A DNA stretch of 64,000 nucleotides from Ulota crispa (GCA_963920765.1 OY987242.1:12364789-12428788); one strand, 5' to 3'; shown: positions 1 through 23,700, counted from the stretch's first letter. Numbers and translations: made by a program. The notes: a model not told the origin generated them from the sequence alone.

Positions 1-9580
<9,580 letters not shown>

Positions 9581-10915
9581 GTTGCTGACCACCTTGTTTG
9601 CCTTTCTTTTCAAATGGAGTTACACAGGCGGGACGGAGCCCCAGAGCAGCAGAAACCGTTACATTTACAGAAGCCCCAACAATCGTCTAGCTTGGCCCCC
9701 TCTTCGAGAAGAAGACCCTGTAATCTGGGGTCTATAACAATGTAGCCGTAATTGATAAGTGGTCATCAATGCCTATGTTAGTACGTGGCCGTAATGGAAC
9801 CCAGGCTAAGATGCCATCTCCTGCAGCAAACATGGACATTCACCAAATCAATGCCACCGATCAATCAAGCAATGTGCAAACCACGCACTTGGTCTCCAAT
9901 AAAGTTACTGAGATGAATGAAAGCTCAATAAAAGCCTCTCCCTTAAGAATGAGGAAGACAAGAAAAGTAGATTCCTAATGCATTACTAAGAATCCTAAGC
10001 TCGAGAAAACTGCAAGCACATGGCTATGCATTTCAGCACGCATTAGATCAGCATGCAAAACCAATCCACCCACTGGTTGCTTTTCAGCTGATTCAGAAAA
10101 GCCCTCTTCTTGATCAAGTCCTGCTTCTTGTAAAACACCCACTGTTACGATTGCATCACAAAAAATAAAAATAATTTAAAAAATTAGGTTACGTAATCTC
10201 ACTCACCTCTGTCAAGAACAAGCTCCAAACTCAAAACCTCACCACAGACGTACTACTCTCAACAGTCAAGACGCTACTGATTAAAGCAGCTCCACAAAAC
10301 CTGCTCCTTGATATTCAACTTATACAATTGCAAGACCAGCACACATGGAGCTGCTGCATGAGCAAATGACTGGAAAATTTCACATTTCACATTCTAGCCA
10401 AATGGTAAAGCACAACCACGTACTGGGCACAAGAACTAAACAAACATGCATCCACGAGTTTCAAAAAGGGACGATAGTGCACTTGCCAAACCCCAGAAAC
10501 AGGGGCTAAACAGATGAAACCCACCACGGCAAACAGAGCGAGAGGGGGGGGGGAGAAGAAAACCCTACCTGGGAGAGTAAAGGAGACGACAGCGTGTAGA
10601 CCGCAACAACACGGCAGGGAATGGGAATGAGAATGAGAGCGCGAGAGAGACGAGGGGGCAAAGGCAAAGGGGAGGGTAAAGGAGCAGAGATTGGGGTTGA
10701 TAATCTCCACATGGATGGCGTTATTCTGCAAGCTTGGAAGAAAAATCGGACCATGATGAGAGAGAGAGCGAGCCAACTCAAGGCCCCCCCGGTGGTGGTG
10801 GGATTGTTTCGCCTGTGCTGCTGCTAGTGTGTATTATTTGGGGTTGCCTTTCCCTTCTGTCAACCCCCTCTTTTGTGTACAAATCTGCACGCCATTTATT
10901 ATAAATTGCGGGCCT
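9581..10915 (-). promoter_or_regulatory. PKL leader, likely leader intron, and core promoter
   Basis: No protein gene is seen here apart from the PKL leader. A strong splice donor (CCCAG/GTAGGG) at 10,569/10,568 on the minus strand suggests a non-coding first exon (about 10,569-10,860) followed by a leader intron of up to about 1 kb. Its acceptor could not be placed with certainty; AG sites near 9,588 and 9,720 are candidates. The leader exon is rich in CT and GA runs. An AT-rich TATA-like stretch (TTTATAATAAATGG on the minus strand, about 10,893-10,910) lies where a core promoter would be expected. An ATG-started frame at 10,781 runs through the leader exon and could be an upstream ORF, which is untested. 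Confidence 0.45.
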
Positions 10916-10989
10916 CATTGGAGCGCAAATCCAGTGCTGCTCTTGTAGACAAAGCTTGACGCAGCAGTCTCTGGGGATTAGTGACTTCC

Positions 10990-11250
10990 ATTAGTGATCG
11001 ACGCCTCGTTTAGTGCGCCCCGCTAAGTTGACTCTCTGCCCTACGGGTTGCGCTGCGCCCGGCCGGGCCGGGCCGCGTCAGGCCCGCCCGGGCTTTCCCA
11101 GAAGTGTGGCAGCGGCCACGAGGGGAGAGTTCCACTGCGCTTGGTCCCCGCTTGGGAACATCGCGGGTTCCCCTCTTCCCCTACTTAGCCCGGCCGACCT
11201 TTCTTGGACAGAGGGTTTTGTATGGAAACCACTATTTTGAACAAACAGGT
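10990..11250. other. GC-rich patch upstream of PKL
   Basis: This short stretch, with repeated CCGGGCCGGGCCG-like words around 11,058-11,095, is far richer in G and C than anything else nearby. It lies just upstream of the inferred PKL promoter and may be a CpG-rich promoter-proximal region. No coding or RNA gene is supported. Confidence 0.35.
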
Positions 11251-11388
11251 TCCATACCGCTTCTGGACCACTCGTTCTAAGTTATTTTCTGTTCAAGTTT
11301 TTGTTTATCTTTTGGTTCATACTTTTGGACAATTCATTAATGAATGTAAATAGGTGTTGCGCACATGGAAACTAGGTTTTTCCTTTCT

Positions 11389-12001
11389 AATTAGGGAAAA
11401 GTCAAAATTGGCCTAATAATTGGCCATATTTCAAAAATAGGCCTAACAATTTAAAAATATCTAAAATAGGCATCATTGTATATCGAAAGTAAGCCTTGCA
11501 ACTAAGATAACCAAAATTTTGTTCATGTTTATTTATAAGGTTTGATATATATGCACAATGCAGGGCAGGGGTAAATTTTAGATATTTATCATCAAAAAGC
11601 TAAATTTGAAATTTTTGAATTCACATTTGGATTTAGGGACCTTGATTTAGTCTAGAGTCGCAAAGGAGGTTACAATTGAACAATGCCCCATGGAGAAGCT
11701 TAGCTTCTTTTACAGATAAGGGTAAAAGTAATAATTTGCCCCCTACTTAAGCTTTTCCAGTGGGTGTTGTTCAATTGTAACCTTGTGGTTCGTGATAAAA
11801 ATCTAAAATTTACCCACCCTCCCCCTTGGTGTGCATATATCAAACCCCGTAAATAAACATGCACAAAATTTTGGTCACCTTAGTTGCAAGGCCTACTTTT
11901 TATATATGACAGTGCCAATTTTTGATATTTTTTAATTGTCAAGCCTGTATTCAAAATATGGCCAATAGTCAAGCGTATTTTTGATATTTTTTGTTTTAAT
12001 T
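11389..12001. mobile_element. Foldback MITE, about 610 bp, almost wholly palindromic
   Basis: The left arm (11,389-about 11,690) matches the reverse complement of the right arm (about 11,710-12,001) over nearly its whole length. Matching blocks include TTGGCCATATTT, CCTTGCAACTAAG, CCAAAATTTTG, CATGTTTATTTA, GGTTTGATATAT and GGTTACAATTGAACAA, pairing with their complements near the centre. There is no ORF. This is a foldback-type non-autonomous element; transcription through it would give a long imperfect hairpin. The exact ends and target duplication are uncertain. Confidence 0.75.
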
Positions 12002-12113
12002 ACATGTTATTTGATTCTCCTATAGCACAACATGTAAGAATCACAAACACATAAATCATACTAAAAAAGTCAAAGAATGCTATGAGTTGATTTTACACTA
12101 TTCAATCTCAGTA

Positions 12114-12380
12114 CTTAAAACACCATATTTGTTAAATTGGGAAAAATGGAGGTACCATTTTGCACTCCACCTTAAACCCAAAAAAGTACCTTAAACTAGA
12201 TTTGAAGGTATCAGATTTAGTTTGAGTCACTAAGATTTTTTCCCTTGCAAATTCCTCCTCTTAGGTGAGGCACGTGTACAAAAATAACACTGCGAGCTAA
12301 GGGTTTTAGGTGATCACCTAAAACCGCAAAAGTCCCAAAATGTACTATTTTTCCCAATTTAACAAATATGGTGTTTTAAG
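12114..12380. mobile_element. TIR MITE of 267 bp with TA target duplication
   Basis: The terminal inverted repeats start CTTAAAACACCATATTTG and stay almost identical for about 34 bp at both ends. TA dinucleotides flank both ends (12,112-12,113 and 12,381-12,382), as for Tc1/mariner-type insertions. The interior has no coding sequence. The terminal sequence differs from the canonical Stowaway end seen at 51,520. Confidence 0.8.
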
Positions 12381-12382
12381 TA

Positions 12383-15300
12383 TAGTTCAAAAACAACGTA
12401 TGTTTTTCATTTAAAATTCACTTGAGTTTAAGTTTTTTTAGTGTTTGGTGCTATATGAGATATTATAAACAAAAATTGCTTGGAAGAATGCCAATGTAGG
12501 TTTTAAAAAAGTTATAGTTGTACACTAAGAGATATTGAGATGTTATTCTAAAAGTATCACAGTATACAGGAAGCATTTGCAAAAAACAATGAGTGTGTTA
12601 AAGTTCTCTTAAAATAGGACAGTATTGGTTGTACAATTGTGTTGAAAAACATTTTTGTAAGAGAAAATCTTGGATAAGATGTACAATAATTTATCCTCAC
12701 AATATCTATTATATATTAAAGAAAACATGAGCATTCTGATTGGCAAAGAGAAAGTTGTGGATAAAACTCACTAACTAAATCACTAATTGGGATAAGCTCA
12801 CTAACCAGAGGGTATCTTTATATATAAAAGAAAACATGAGTGTTCCAACATGGGAGAAAGGGATACATGCATAATATGGTTTACAATGAGGCTTTACTTT
12901 GAATCATGTTGTTAGCATTTGTGAGTTAACTAGATTGCATTTTTTTAATTGGCCACATTTTGTGATGGGATTGCTATTGCACTCTTTGATACAATGTGCA
13001 CACAAACTAGTATATTTGTAAAATTTGAAGCATATTGTTATTTAAATTTTATCTAAAGCACACGCTTCATTAAAGAAGTATGTTTGGCATGGATGAAAAA
13101 GTATGATTGAAAAATTAAAAACATGTTTAAAATTATTACGTATGATGTTTAAAAATATATAACAAAGGAAAAAAAAAACATCTTCCTTTACAAGGTGCAA
13201 TATTATAATTGTACTCTATAATAATCACAAATTAGCTGATTTTATATTTTGATTGCACAAACAACAAAGAAATTACCACTTTTGTAACTATTAAGATTAA
13301 ACAACTTATTGGAAAAGTTTCAAAGAAGATAACAACTAATATGCAACCATAGAAATAATAACCAAGTATTTTATATTTCAGAATGAATATACCTCTGAAA
13401 CATGTTATGACCATTCATCGAGCCATTCATTGGTTGATTTTTGAATATTTCTATCTTTAATCATCAACTTAGAAGTAAATATATTTAATTTAAATGTATC
13501 AATAAACAATTTGTTGTAGGGGACTTGTATTTTTAAAGTAAAACATGAAACCTCATATTTTTTCGTTTTGACATTATTGAATACTAGTACTTTGTAGAAG
13601 CCCCTTCATGAGACAAAGAAGATGTTCATAAAAAATTTAACCCTTAAACGACTAAGCTACATTTTTGGGCAACATAGCAATTTTGGGCATGTTCTTGTGA
13701 TTGGAGATTTCCATATTGTAGGCTGAAATTTTAATAGAAGATGGAGATGAGGAATACCTCTCATATGCGCTAAATTTCAAAACATTTGAAATTATGAGTA
13801 AAATTTTCTTGCCTAATATGTTGTTTTTTTCCAAGGATAGGTAGTCTGAGTAACTATAAAGGAAAACATTTTTTTTAGAAACAAAAATTTAGAATTGGTT
13901 CAAGATGTTTATGTATATGTGGAAAGCTTTGAATCATCTATATCTTGATCAATGAGGTGAAAGTTATGAGGAGTTTTTGTTTGCAAACAATTATTGATTT
14001 TCTATTCTAAAATAAACTTTGAAGTTCATTATTTTACTCAATTTTTAGTATTTTGGAAATTAAATAAAACCCAAGGATGTAGATTGACAATTACAACATT
14101 ACAACTATTGGGATTAACATTTTTCATTTCTATTATTAAATCCTTAACAACCAAGTGTTTTGAATCACTATATACTATTTGCTTACTATGTTTTCCCATA
14201 TGTTTTCCAATTTCAAATTATTTGAAACATTTTTGAATTGTACCCTACTTAGGTGAAACAAGGAATTTAGAGAAGTACCACCCACATGGGCTTTTTTCCT
14301 TAGGAATTTCACCTTCTAAAAGGTAGTTACCTAATTTTTCACAAGACCCAAAAAAATATCTTTGAATATCTAAACCTTTCTATCTTCCAATCCACACGGT
14401 GGGAGATTTTGAAATTCTTTTGACATTTTTCAAAACTAGTCTATTACAAGATTCTAAGGTTACATATGCATAAAGTGTTTTTGTTTTTAGATTTGGTCAA
14501 TGCTCTAAAAATAACATTCTGAGAGAGGTTTGGGTGAAAACGCAGCTTGGTGCTTTAAAGATTAAAGAACACATTTATTAAAACTTGAATTAGTTGATAT
14601 GATTTTGAATGCATTTGCCAAATATCAAACCAATTATTCACTCATATTAAGACTAAAACAACGCAATATCTTGTAATCGTTTTTTTGCATATCGTGAAAG
14701 ATTTTTTTTTCTCCAAGTCCTACTCAAAGTAATATGAAAAACTATAATTTTAATATTATTTTTTTGTCCATGCATACATTAAAATCAATCAAAAAATTAC
14801 TTTTAAACACGGAATAAATTTTCTGGTAAATATGATTTAAGTCTCAACAAATGACTAATAATTAAAAGACATACAAAAGCATATAATCATTTAGGAAAAT
14901 TTGTGGAAAAATTAATAAACAAACGTAGCATTAAACACTTATACATACTCATCAATTAAAATTCATTTGGCTATTTAAAGATTTCTCTTTCAATGATACA
15001 AAATGTTGAAGTCTTAGTTTTTCTTTTTTGCTTAAAGTATACAACCATCTTTGTGGTATGTTCTTTGCAATTGGCACTTCTTCAATTTATTTGAACAAAT
15101 CATGATTCTGCACTTTGCTTATAGATAGAAGACATTTTTTCCAACTAATTTATAGTAGTTGTATTTCTTACTTACTTTATTTTGTAGTTGATTGAAAGCT
15201 TCTTAACAACTTTTTTGGAACTTTTGGATAGTCATGAATTGACAAACAAAATCATAAAAAAAAAATCTTGGGTGGTTCTTGAAAGAATATTTTAGAGCAT

Positions 15301-15911
15301 CTTAAACGTTCTTGTTCGTTCTTTATTGTAAGTTTCCATTGCTTCACTATAGTCAAAATTAATATAGTTCATAAGAAACGTGTCACAAACGTCATCTTCT
15401 ACTTCAAACTTTGATATGGCTTTTTGTGCTTAAGGTGAGGTTTTGACGCATATCATAATGTTGTGTTTGAAAAAAAATCTCCCAATGCTCAATTCAAAAA
15501 TACTAACTTTTCATAAAGAGCATTGCGTGCAATTTATTATAGATTGTGATAAGTGCATGGTGCTTGCTATACCAACTCATTAAGCAACAATGTGGTGATA
15601 TTTGTCCATTGTAAGCCATGCATATTCAACAATACTCAATTTGGAATAAACAACAACAAAAGTAGCAAAAAATCTAGTCAGTGTGATACATATTATAAGA
15701 TAAGTGAAAAACCCACTTGAACAAACATGTTGTGGGGTAGGAAGTGCATAGTTTGTCTTTATTTTAAAGGTATTTTCTATTTAATAATATGTGAAAAGCA
15801 TATATAACAAAGCCATTACATATCACATGCAATACTCAATTTAACATAGCAAACAATAAAATAACAACATAAATCAATCAATGTGCATTTTGTTGTCAAG
15901 TAGGAGATACA
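12383..15911. other. AT-rich intergenic DNA, no gene seen
   Basis: The sequence is very AT-rich with only short random frames. A short word (TATATA-TTAAAGAAAACATGAG) occurs twice, near 12,710 and 12,820, about 110 bp apart, which hints at an old small element. Nothing else could be supported. Confidence 0.5.
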
Positions 15912-15920
15912 TAAATCTTT

Positions 15921-16212
15921 GGGGAAATTACATATAGGGGCACAAAAATGAAAAATATTATAGAAAGGGCATAGTTTCAAAATGATTAAAAATAGGGGCA
16001 CAATTTTAAAGACCCCTTTACTAAAATTTCCTGGCTTGATTTGGAGAGACCTTTATGTTGTTTGGAAGTTAGTTAACATTTAGTGTGATGTATCTAAACC
16101 AACCAATGCCCATTCTATAGGAATCTACAAATTATTTGTTTGAAATTGTGCCCCTATCTGTAATTATTTTGAAATTGTACCCCTATTTGTAATGTTTTTC
16201 ATTTTCAAGAAC
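15921..16212. repeat. Left terminal and subterminal repeats, or a small MITE
   Basis: The word AGGGGCAC and relatives recur about every 30 bp on one strand (15,937, 15,968, 15,993) and reappear inverted at 16,146 and 16,176 as GTGCCCCTATCTGTAAT and TACCCCTATTTGTAAT. Such inverted subterminal repeats fit either the end of a large transposon or a self-contained 290-bp MITE. The inner inverted copy lacks the outermost GGGGAAATTAC end, which slightly favours the first view. Confidence 0.6.
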
Positions 16213-16686
16213 ATCAAATTTGCAATTTATGTACTTAGACAAGTACATTCTTGAAATAGCCCTACTTGACACAAAATCAAATTTCTAAAAAATTACAAAA
16301 AAATTGGTACATTTGGTTATTTGCGCAATATACTTAAAAGAACTCACATCATAAAAAAAAATGTCATATTGTCTCAAAAAATTTAAAATTTTTTGTACTT
16401 CTTAATAATTTGGCTTTATTTTTAAAACCTTGAAAATATTTAAACTTTTTAATTGGTGTCTATTACTTTCAATCATTTTTGACATATTCACAACCTTCAA
16501 TCACATATTCTTTATACTAAATGATATCTATTTAACAATACATTTAAATGCAATACCATGTCTCTAATATTTATAAAAAAACTTGAAAATACAATATAGA
16601 TATATTAAAAAATGCACACAATACAAAAGCACTAGCAACCATATAAACTATAGTAAAATCTGAAATCCACACTAACACTCAGTTTA

Positions 16687-19600
16687 CTATCCAGATACTT
16701 TGGGAGTGTCAAGAATCTTCTCAAAAGAAAGAATCTTTGTATCACAACTAGTTGCACTTGTTGCAATGGGTTGTTCACGCATAACAGTGTCAGCTTGAAC
16801 AATTCCAAGATGGATAAACTCAGATGCATTTGTCAATGTGGTATTGGCCATGGAAGATGGTGCATGCTCTTCAAATGCTTTTGATTCCAATACTAAAGCC
16901 ACTTGTTCAAATTTGTAATGATTTGGAGATCCACGTCGCGTGTATCTAATTCCATCTTTGTCATAATAGTAGCCATCATCTGCAAGTGTCATACCTTCTT
17001 CAATTGTAATCCATCCAAAAGACAATGATACCGCATTTGTACCTCCTGCTAGTTCCACTACTGGTAATTTTGTAAATCTCAATTGAACCGGTACTTGTGA
17101 TAAAGAAATAGGAGTTGTCATTGGAGATGTTACACGCAAATGTATCTCTGTTGTTCCTACAATATGCAACTCAACCGCAATAGAAGTGTGGATGACATCT
17201 TCAAATACAATATTTTCTTTCGTACTTCTTCCTGTATCTTCAATGTTGGAGTCCATCATGTCAGGAATTGGTGTGTCTTTTGAACCTAAAGACATTCCCA
17301 CATCTTCAAAATTGTTTACATTTGACTCTGAAACTTCTGACTCAGGTCCAAAAACTTTCTTGGCTCCTCTATCTATAGCATCCCTTCTTCTCTTCCTTGA
17401 CCTTTGAATCATTTGAAAATAACCACTCACGTCTTATTCCTCTTCGTCAGGATCATTCACTTCAAAATCTGCAACATTATTGGGTTCTAAATTTTCTTCA
17501 ACGTTGCGTCTTGAAGAAAGCTCCGTAGTTGAATCTGCCACATTCTTGTTAATATGTGTTTGCATCAAATTTGTTCCATACATTTCTCTCAACATATAAT
17601 GAAGTGATGTAGTGCGATTAGCAGAATCATCAAGTACAATCACTTGGCGACCCACAAATCCGTCTTCTATAATATGAAGAATGGCCTCGCTGATGCCAAA
17701 AGCTACCGAACTCTAATTTTCCGGCAAATACGCATGAACCAACCTCTTTACCTCTACTGGCGTCTTCTCAAAACGATGAGCAGTACATGAACTTGTAGCC
17801 TTAGGTAATGAGTCCATAAAAATGGTAGGCAATGCCTCTTGCCTTTTTGCACATTTTGAGATGCTCTTGATCCACCTAGATGTTTAAATATGAACCCAAC
17901 ATCTCCAAATGGCTGCATACTTCTATCTAATCTCTTGTTATGCCTCATATCATGCATATAAAAGTAAACGCCTTCAGAATGAAAAATCCACACTCCTTTA
18001 CGCCAAGTGCAATTTGAAGATATTTGCAATGTTTTGCGCATCTCCTGTTCAAAATAAACGTCTAGTGGAAATATAAATATAGCATTCTACTTATAAACGT
18101 CTGTCATCCACATCTTTAGCTGTTGAAGTGCCTTGCTATATTCTTGATTTGTCCAAACCATATCATCCCTATTTATTGCTCCTTGTCTGCAATCAAATAC
18201 CCACAAGCAACTACTTTTAAATTCAATGTGATGTCTGCTAAAAAAACCGCCTCTGCCTCGAACCATGAGTCTTGCATTCTCATTCACGGATATCACATTC
18301 AGAATATAAAGTTGCAAATCCCAATTAGCTGTTTAAAGATCATCTGCACTTCTTGAATATTCACCATACCCATCCCTGCCAGCTTTGATATCCACATAGT
18401 GTTGATGCAAAAATGGTGGTATAAAATCTTCAAATTTCTCTAACAACTCAACTATATTTGCATTTAGTGATGCCCAAGCATTCTTCATGTCTTTACCAAT
18501 CATCTCTCCAAGTGCTTGGAACTGTTGCCCACGCTCACCTCCGTACTTGGGTCATTGCAAGAAACACATGTTAGTTTTGTCTTAAATAGCCTAAACATTG
18601 GTAGCACTGCAAGCTTTTGGAATCTTTTTCAAAAATAAAATAAAACATGGATAATTTGTAAAGCACTTATAGAAGCATACTTGTGAAAATTCAAATCTAG
18701 AAAAAATAAACTCTAAAAGTTATGCACAAAAATAAAAAGACCAAAAACACTAAGACAAAAGACATGATACTTTTTGCTTTTCAGAAAATAATAAAAAATT
18801 CAAAAAATAAACTAAAATTTGTCTATTTTTCCTAACTTGAAGGTGCTTGTTTTTCATAAAATTCATTTTGGAAAAAATAAATTGTGTTATGTGCATTTGC
18901 GCAAAAGTAATGCACTTTGAGCATACGTAGGAGGTGGATATTTTACTACTCTTAAAATATCTTTTGTAGGATTGTGCAACTTTAGTATAATAATTTGTTT
19001 GTGAATTTTGGTCTTCAAATTTGCATTTTTAGGTCAAAAATAGTATTCAAGACCTCCAAAGTGGCAAAAGTAGAAACCTAATCGGAGGATATTTAAAAAT
19101 AATAAACTAATTTTATAAATTACATAAAAATCATGAAATATTTGTAATTATTACATATACCTTCATTTCAAATTTCAATAAGAAAAAGCTTATGACGTAA
19201 AAGTTATAATCAAAAAAACATCTGCAAAACACCAAGGTAACAAAGAAAAGTACAAGTATTTTATGCAAGCACCCACCTACGTTAGGTCTTCCACAAGCTA
19301 TCCAGATTTCTCACAACTTTAGTAGATCTTCCTGCACGATGCTGTAAAACTTCCTCTTAAACTGTTACGCATTGATACGCACAGATGCCTCAATATAGCA
19401 TTGAGAGTCATTGTATACCACAAATATCGCCTTCCGTACTGCAAATATCTCCTTGAATTCTTCATTTGATAATTCACCCCTTTGATTTTCAACTTGAGCC
19501 TCCTTACAAACAACTATAATATATTGTCCATTCACAGGCTCCCATATAATACAGTTCTCCAGCCAATCAATTCTTGACATGTTAATCACATCTCCATAAG

Positions 19601-20760
19601 TTGTATTAGCATACTGCAAGAATGCTCTATCAAATTCCTTAGCTGCAACTTCTTTGTTAAATTCTACTTCTTTTCTTATTATCCTTCCATTTGGCCCTTC
19701 ACTATGTACAATGTGCATAATAGGCCTAAATGTAATTGGACTCACCAATCCTTGATCATTCCCTTTCAAGCATGCATATAACTCTGATGTCCTCTTTTTT
19801 GTCAAAATTTAATGGTTTGTTTCCGTGTTCTTCACCTCGCAAACATTTTCAATTTTGACATTGAACATTGCGTCTCGCCCCAAAGATATCTCTCCATGAT
19901 CTGCTGTTCATTTGGAATTGTCAGCTTGATCTTTCTACCGCTTTGTCGTTGTGCATGTTCTTCAAAAATATCATCTTCAGAAGGAACATCAAATATCTGC
20001 AGCTTCTACATCCTCTTGTACATTTGCACAAGATGATGTCGTTTTTTCTCTTCTTTGTGATCTTCTTTGTCTTCCACGTGTAGCTTGCCTTCGAGGTACT
20101 GGATAGTCTTCAGCTTCTAGGCCAAATGTTGGGTTTATGCGTGGTGATGTTTCTCCTCTCCGCTCTTGTACTAGAATCCAATTTTTGTTTAAAGAAGTTG
20201 CAAATGTCTTATAAATGGGGTTTCTATCTTCTAGTTCCTGAGGGGGAACCAGGGGTGCAGCTTGTTGTGGATCCGTCTCTTGCAAGTCCTCATACGCTCT
20301 ATGCTCCAAAAAAATCTTCCTAGCTCGAAGCAAATCTTTTGGAGTCAAACCTATGCACTTCTTCACAGAAGCCTCCCACAGAGATTTCAGCTGCTCATAT
20401 GATTTGGCCAATGACTTCAATTTTTTTATCGGGGATTCTTTGGCCAGCAAACTCAGCGGAATAAGAGCCATCAAAAGTTTCTTCTGCAGCTTATACCTGA
20501 TTTGTTAAGACTCCTACGTTAATACAGTAACATAAATAATAGCACTTGGTGCTGTTGTTATGACTTGTACAATGCCAACAGTTCTTCCCAAAGCCGACCA
20601 ATGCTTGCCATCTATTATGGCAAATTTGATAATCCACAAAATTGTCTTTTGCAATTCTTCAAGGGTCAACCACCATCCATGTTGTTCCCATTGAGTTTGA
20701 CATTCCGGTGCCATTTCAAAATCTATTACACTGTACAATCTATAAAAACAATGCAAACAT
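16687..20760 (-). pseudogene. Decayed multi-exon gene of unknown function, left end of the giant element
   Basis: Coding-like blocks run leftward: 20,756-20,514, 20,474-19,989, 19,890-19,277 and about 18,560-16,687. A likely intron lies between a donor at 19,277 (GTAG/GTGGGT) and about 18,560. In-frame stops interrupt otherwise continuous frames at complement 18,333-18,335 (TAA), 18,087-18,089 (TAG), 17,713-17,715 (TAG) and 17,434-17,436 (TAA). At least one frameshift lies near 17,850-17,890 and another near 19,880-19,990. The predicted protein would exceed 900 residues, with basic patches (RGRQRRSQRREK, RSRKRRR), a DDGYYYDKDGIRYTRRG stretch and an acidic tail. I do not recognise a domain. 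It may be an accessory protein of the transposon or a captured host gene. It faces outward, mirroring the transposase-like gene at the other end. Confidence 0.55.
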
Positions 20761-20764
20761 ATTA

Positions 20765-23700
20765 GTCACTTTCAAAGATCAATATAAACAAAGGCACAAT
20801 GATAAACAAAAAAGAAGAAATTGAATAAAAAAATGTTGGTATTAAACTGTAAGTACAATTTTCAATTTTCAATTTTCAAAATTTGATTGGTTTTGAAAAT
20901 ACTCACCTTCACGATTGTTGCGACCACTCTTTTATTTTTTGTCACACTTATTGTACTTGCGATACTTGCATTTTATTACACAATACAATATCTGAAAAAT
21001 ATAATTTATGTTAGAAATCTACTAAAATTTAACATTAATAATTCAAATGAATACATTGAACACTGTTCACTAGTTATAGAAGCATATGTAATATGTAAAT
21101 ATACACAAAAGAGTATAATTTTTATAACATATGAAATAATTGCCTGAAAACTACATTAACTCTTGAAAAAAGGCAAGTAGCTATTACTAAAACAATAACT
21201 ATCTCACAATCAATTACATTTCAACTATTATACCATTAATACAAAATCTTGTGTTAACTTCTCATAGTATGAATAATAAAACTGATTTAAATACTTCTCA
21301 TAAACATTGTAAAAAGATTCACATATGAGGTACTCCTACTAATATTGATATAATAGAAAATTAGTTGTTTGAATTATATGTTGTACATGTATTATACTAT
21401 TACATTGTTATAGCAATTACAATTTATTTCTACAAACATCCTATTCTCAAGAATTTATTTGATAAAAAACCTTCTTATTTTAATAGCATTTTTATTTAAA
21501 CACCCTTCACTTTTTAAACATTTTAAACTTATCAATATCTATTATTTCATATTCTTTATTGCAATAAACATTGTAGGAAATAGATTGAAAATGTTATATG
21601 CTTTCTATAACCATATGCAATTTCTTTATAATTTTGTTAATAAAATAGTATTTTTTAAAATTCATTAAAATGTATAAAATGATCTATATATACTAGATAC
21701 TACTTTCACATACTAATGGAATTAATTTGAAAAATACACATAACATAATTCACTTATTTGTTTTATATAGACATAATTAGCAATGGTATCTTTATGTCTT
21801 GTACTCACAATAGATTTTATAATAACAAATATGTCATGTATTCATTTTAATACAAAATGTACCATTTACTAATTTAATGCACATTATGTAAAACTGTATC
21901 TTATAGTAGGTAAGATAAAAAGTATATGTACAAAATTCACTTATTGTAATAAGATCTTCCTAATTATAAAAATATTCATTAAATTCCTCTTATTTTTTGA
22001 AAATTGTTGTTGATGATTTCAAAGTTCAATGACATATTTAACATAAAAGCTCACTCATAATACTTGTTTTAACATGATTCTAAATAAGTTTGAGTTTATC
22101 ACCTAAAATTTACAAAGAAAGTAACAAGTATCATTTTGGACAAATCTTGGATCACAAATTCGGAATGCGTTTTGTAAAGTCACACTAATTTGTACACTAT
22201 TGGTTTTGGTGTTTGCTACTAGGAACTCATATTCTTAGAGACAATTTGATATAAAAGAATTATCAAGTGTTTTTTGTGCTTAGTACAGTATAAGTGTCCA
22301 CAAGCTTGAAGCTTGTATTTCACTACGCATTGCATTGCTAAAGCACAAAGGAAGAGGAAAAACAACTTTCTCATTTGAAAAGGAACTAGAGAAATGATTC
22401 AATAACCTTGATCTGTAGAATAGAGGATTATTCTACACTTTTCTCAAATACCTCATCATATAATTGTAACAAAACTTCATAATCCAACGCTGCAAGTGAT
22501 GGTCACTTGTAAAACTCATCCTCAACTTTGGTAACAACAACTTTAATCTGCATAAAATAACATCAACAACAAAAAACAAGTTTTCAATACCAATTAAAAA
22601 ATCATGATAAACACAAATATATACTTCATTTTACTACCATAAAGCACAATACCAACGCAAATGGCAATTCCACCTTTAACTTTGATCTATAAAATCAGAT
22701 TATAGGATGTTGAAATGACATTCTACTTTTTCTACCGTTGTTTGTCTAACCTTTAAAAAAATGATTTAACAAGACTTCAACTTGTACAAAAGAAACCAAG
22801 TGCATAGCCTAGCATTGGTTTCCTATTCGCAAACAAAGTGTCTTTTGGTGCTAACGTATATAATAACAAGGGACTTCACAATCAAATGAACTTTGACTTG
22901 AGCTCACCACATTCAAAAATACAAAAATAGAAATAATTGCTTCTCCTCTTTCTCTCAATCCACCTCAATTAACAATAGAACACAGATAACCTCCATCCCT
23001 CTCACCATAGTCAACTCCAAGAGAACAAGTATGATGAAAATATTCATTGAAATTCATCACTTCAACCACAAACAAACTGCCATAGAGAAAGTCTCATTAT
23101 TTCAAACCAAGAAACGTGCATTCACCCCTCTTTGATAGCTACCATGGTCTTTAGCTTTTAGAAGTTCATTACGTATACTTTGAAAATGATATAATGCCAA
23201 AATTTCTAACTTCAAAGTTTAGCAACATAATTGAATCTTGGAGATACTTGTCAACTCTCATTGATTGTATATCTTTTAATTAATTAGTTTTATTATAACT
23301 AAATGCTATAAAAAGTATTAGATAGCCATTGGTTTTGGTTTTCTAGAGGCTTTCATTCATACCCTCTTTGTTTTGTTCAATATCACAAATTCAAAACATT
23401 TGTATGACACAATTAAACATATTTAGTGAAAAAATGATCTTAGTAGGCTTAGCAATGTCTTTGTCTCAACTAATAAATAAAATAGACCCTAAATTATGGC
23501 GTTCAAACTATCACTATTCATTATACTTTTGTCCAAAAGTTTTTTATCAAGCGTGTCTTCTGCAAATAAGTTGCCTACAACAATCACAAAATTCAAGACA
23601 AACTTATTGTACTTTTTTTAAACAAAGAGATCCTAAAAGGAGAAAAATTATGTTACAACATGTAACTGAGTTATCATAGTCCCACCAAATATAGGTAAAT

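Noticed and set aside
11040..11100. GC-rich patch considered as a ribosomal RNA fragment
   Set aside because: No conserved rRNA core words are present. It fits a CpG-rich promoter-proximal patch better.
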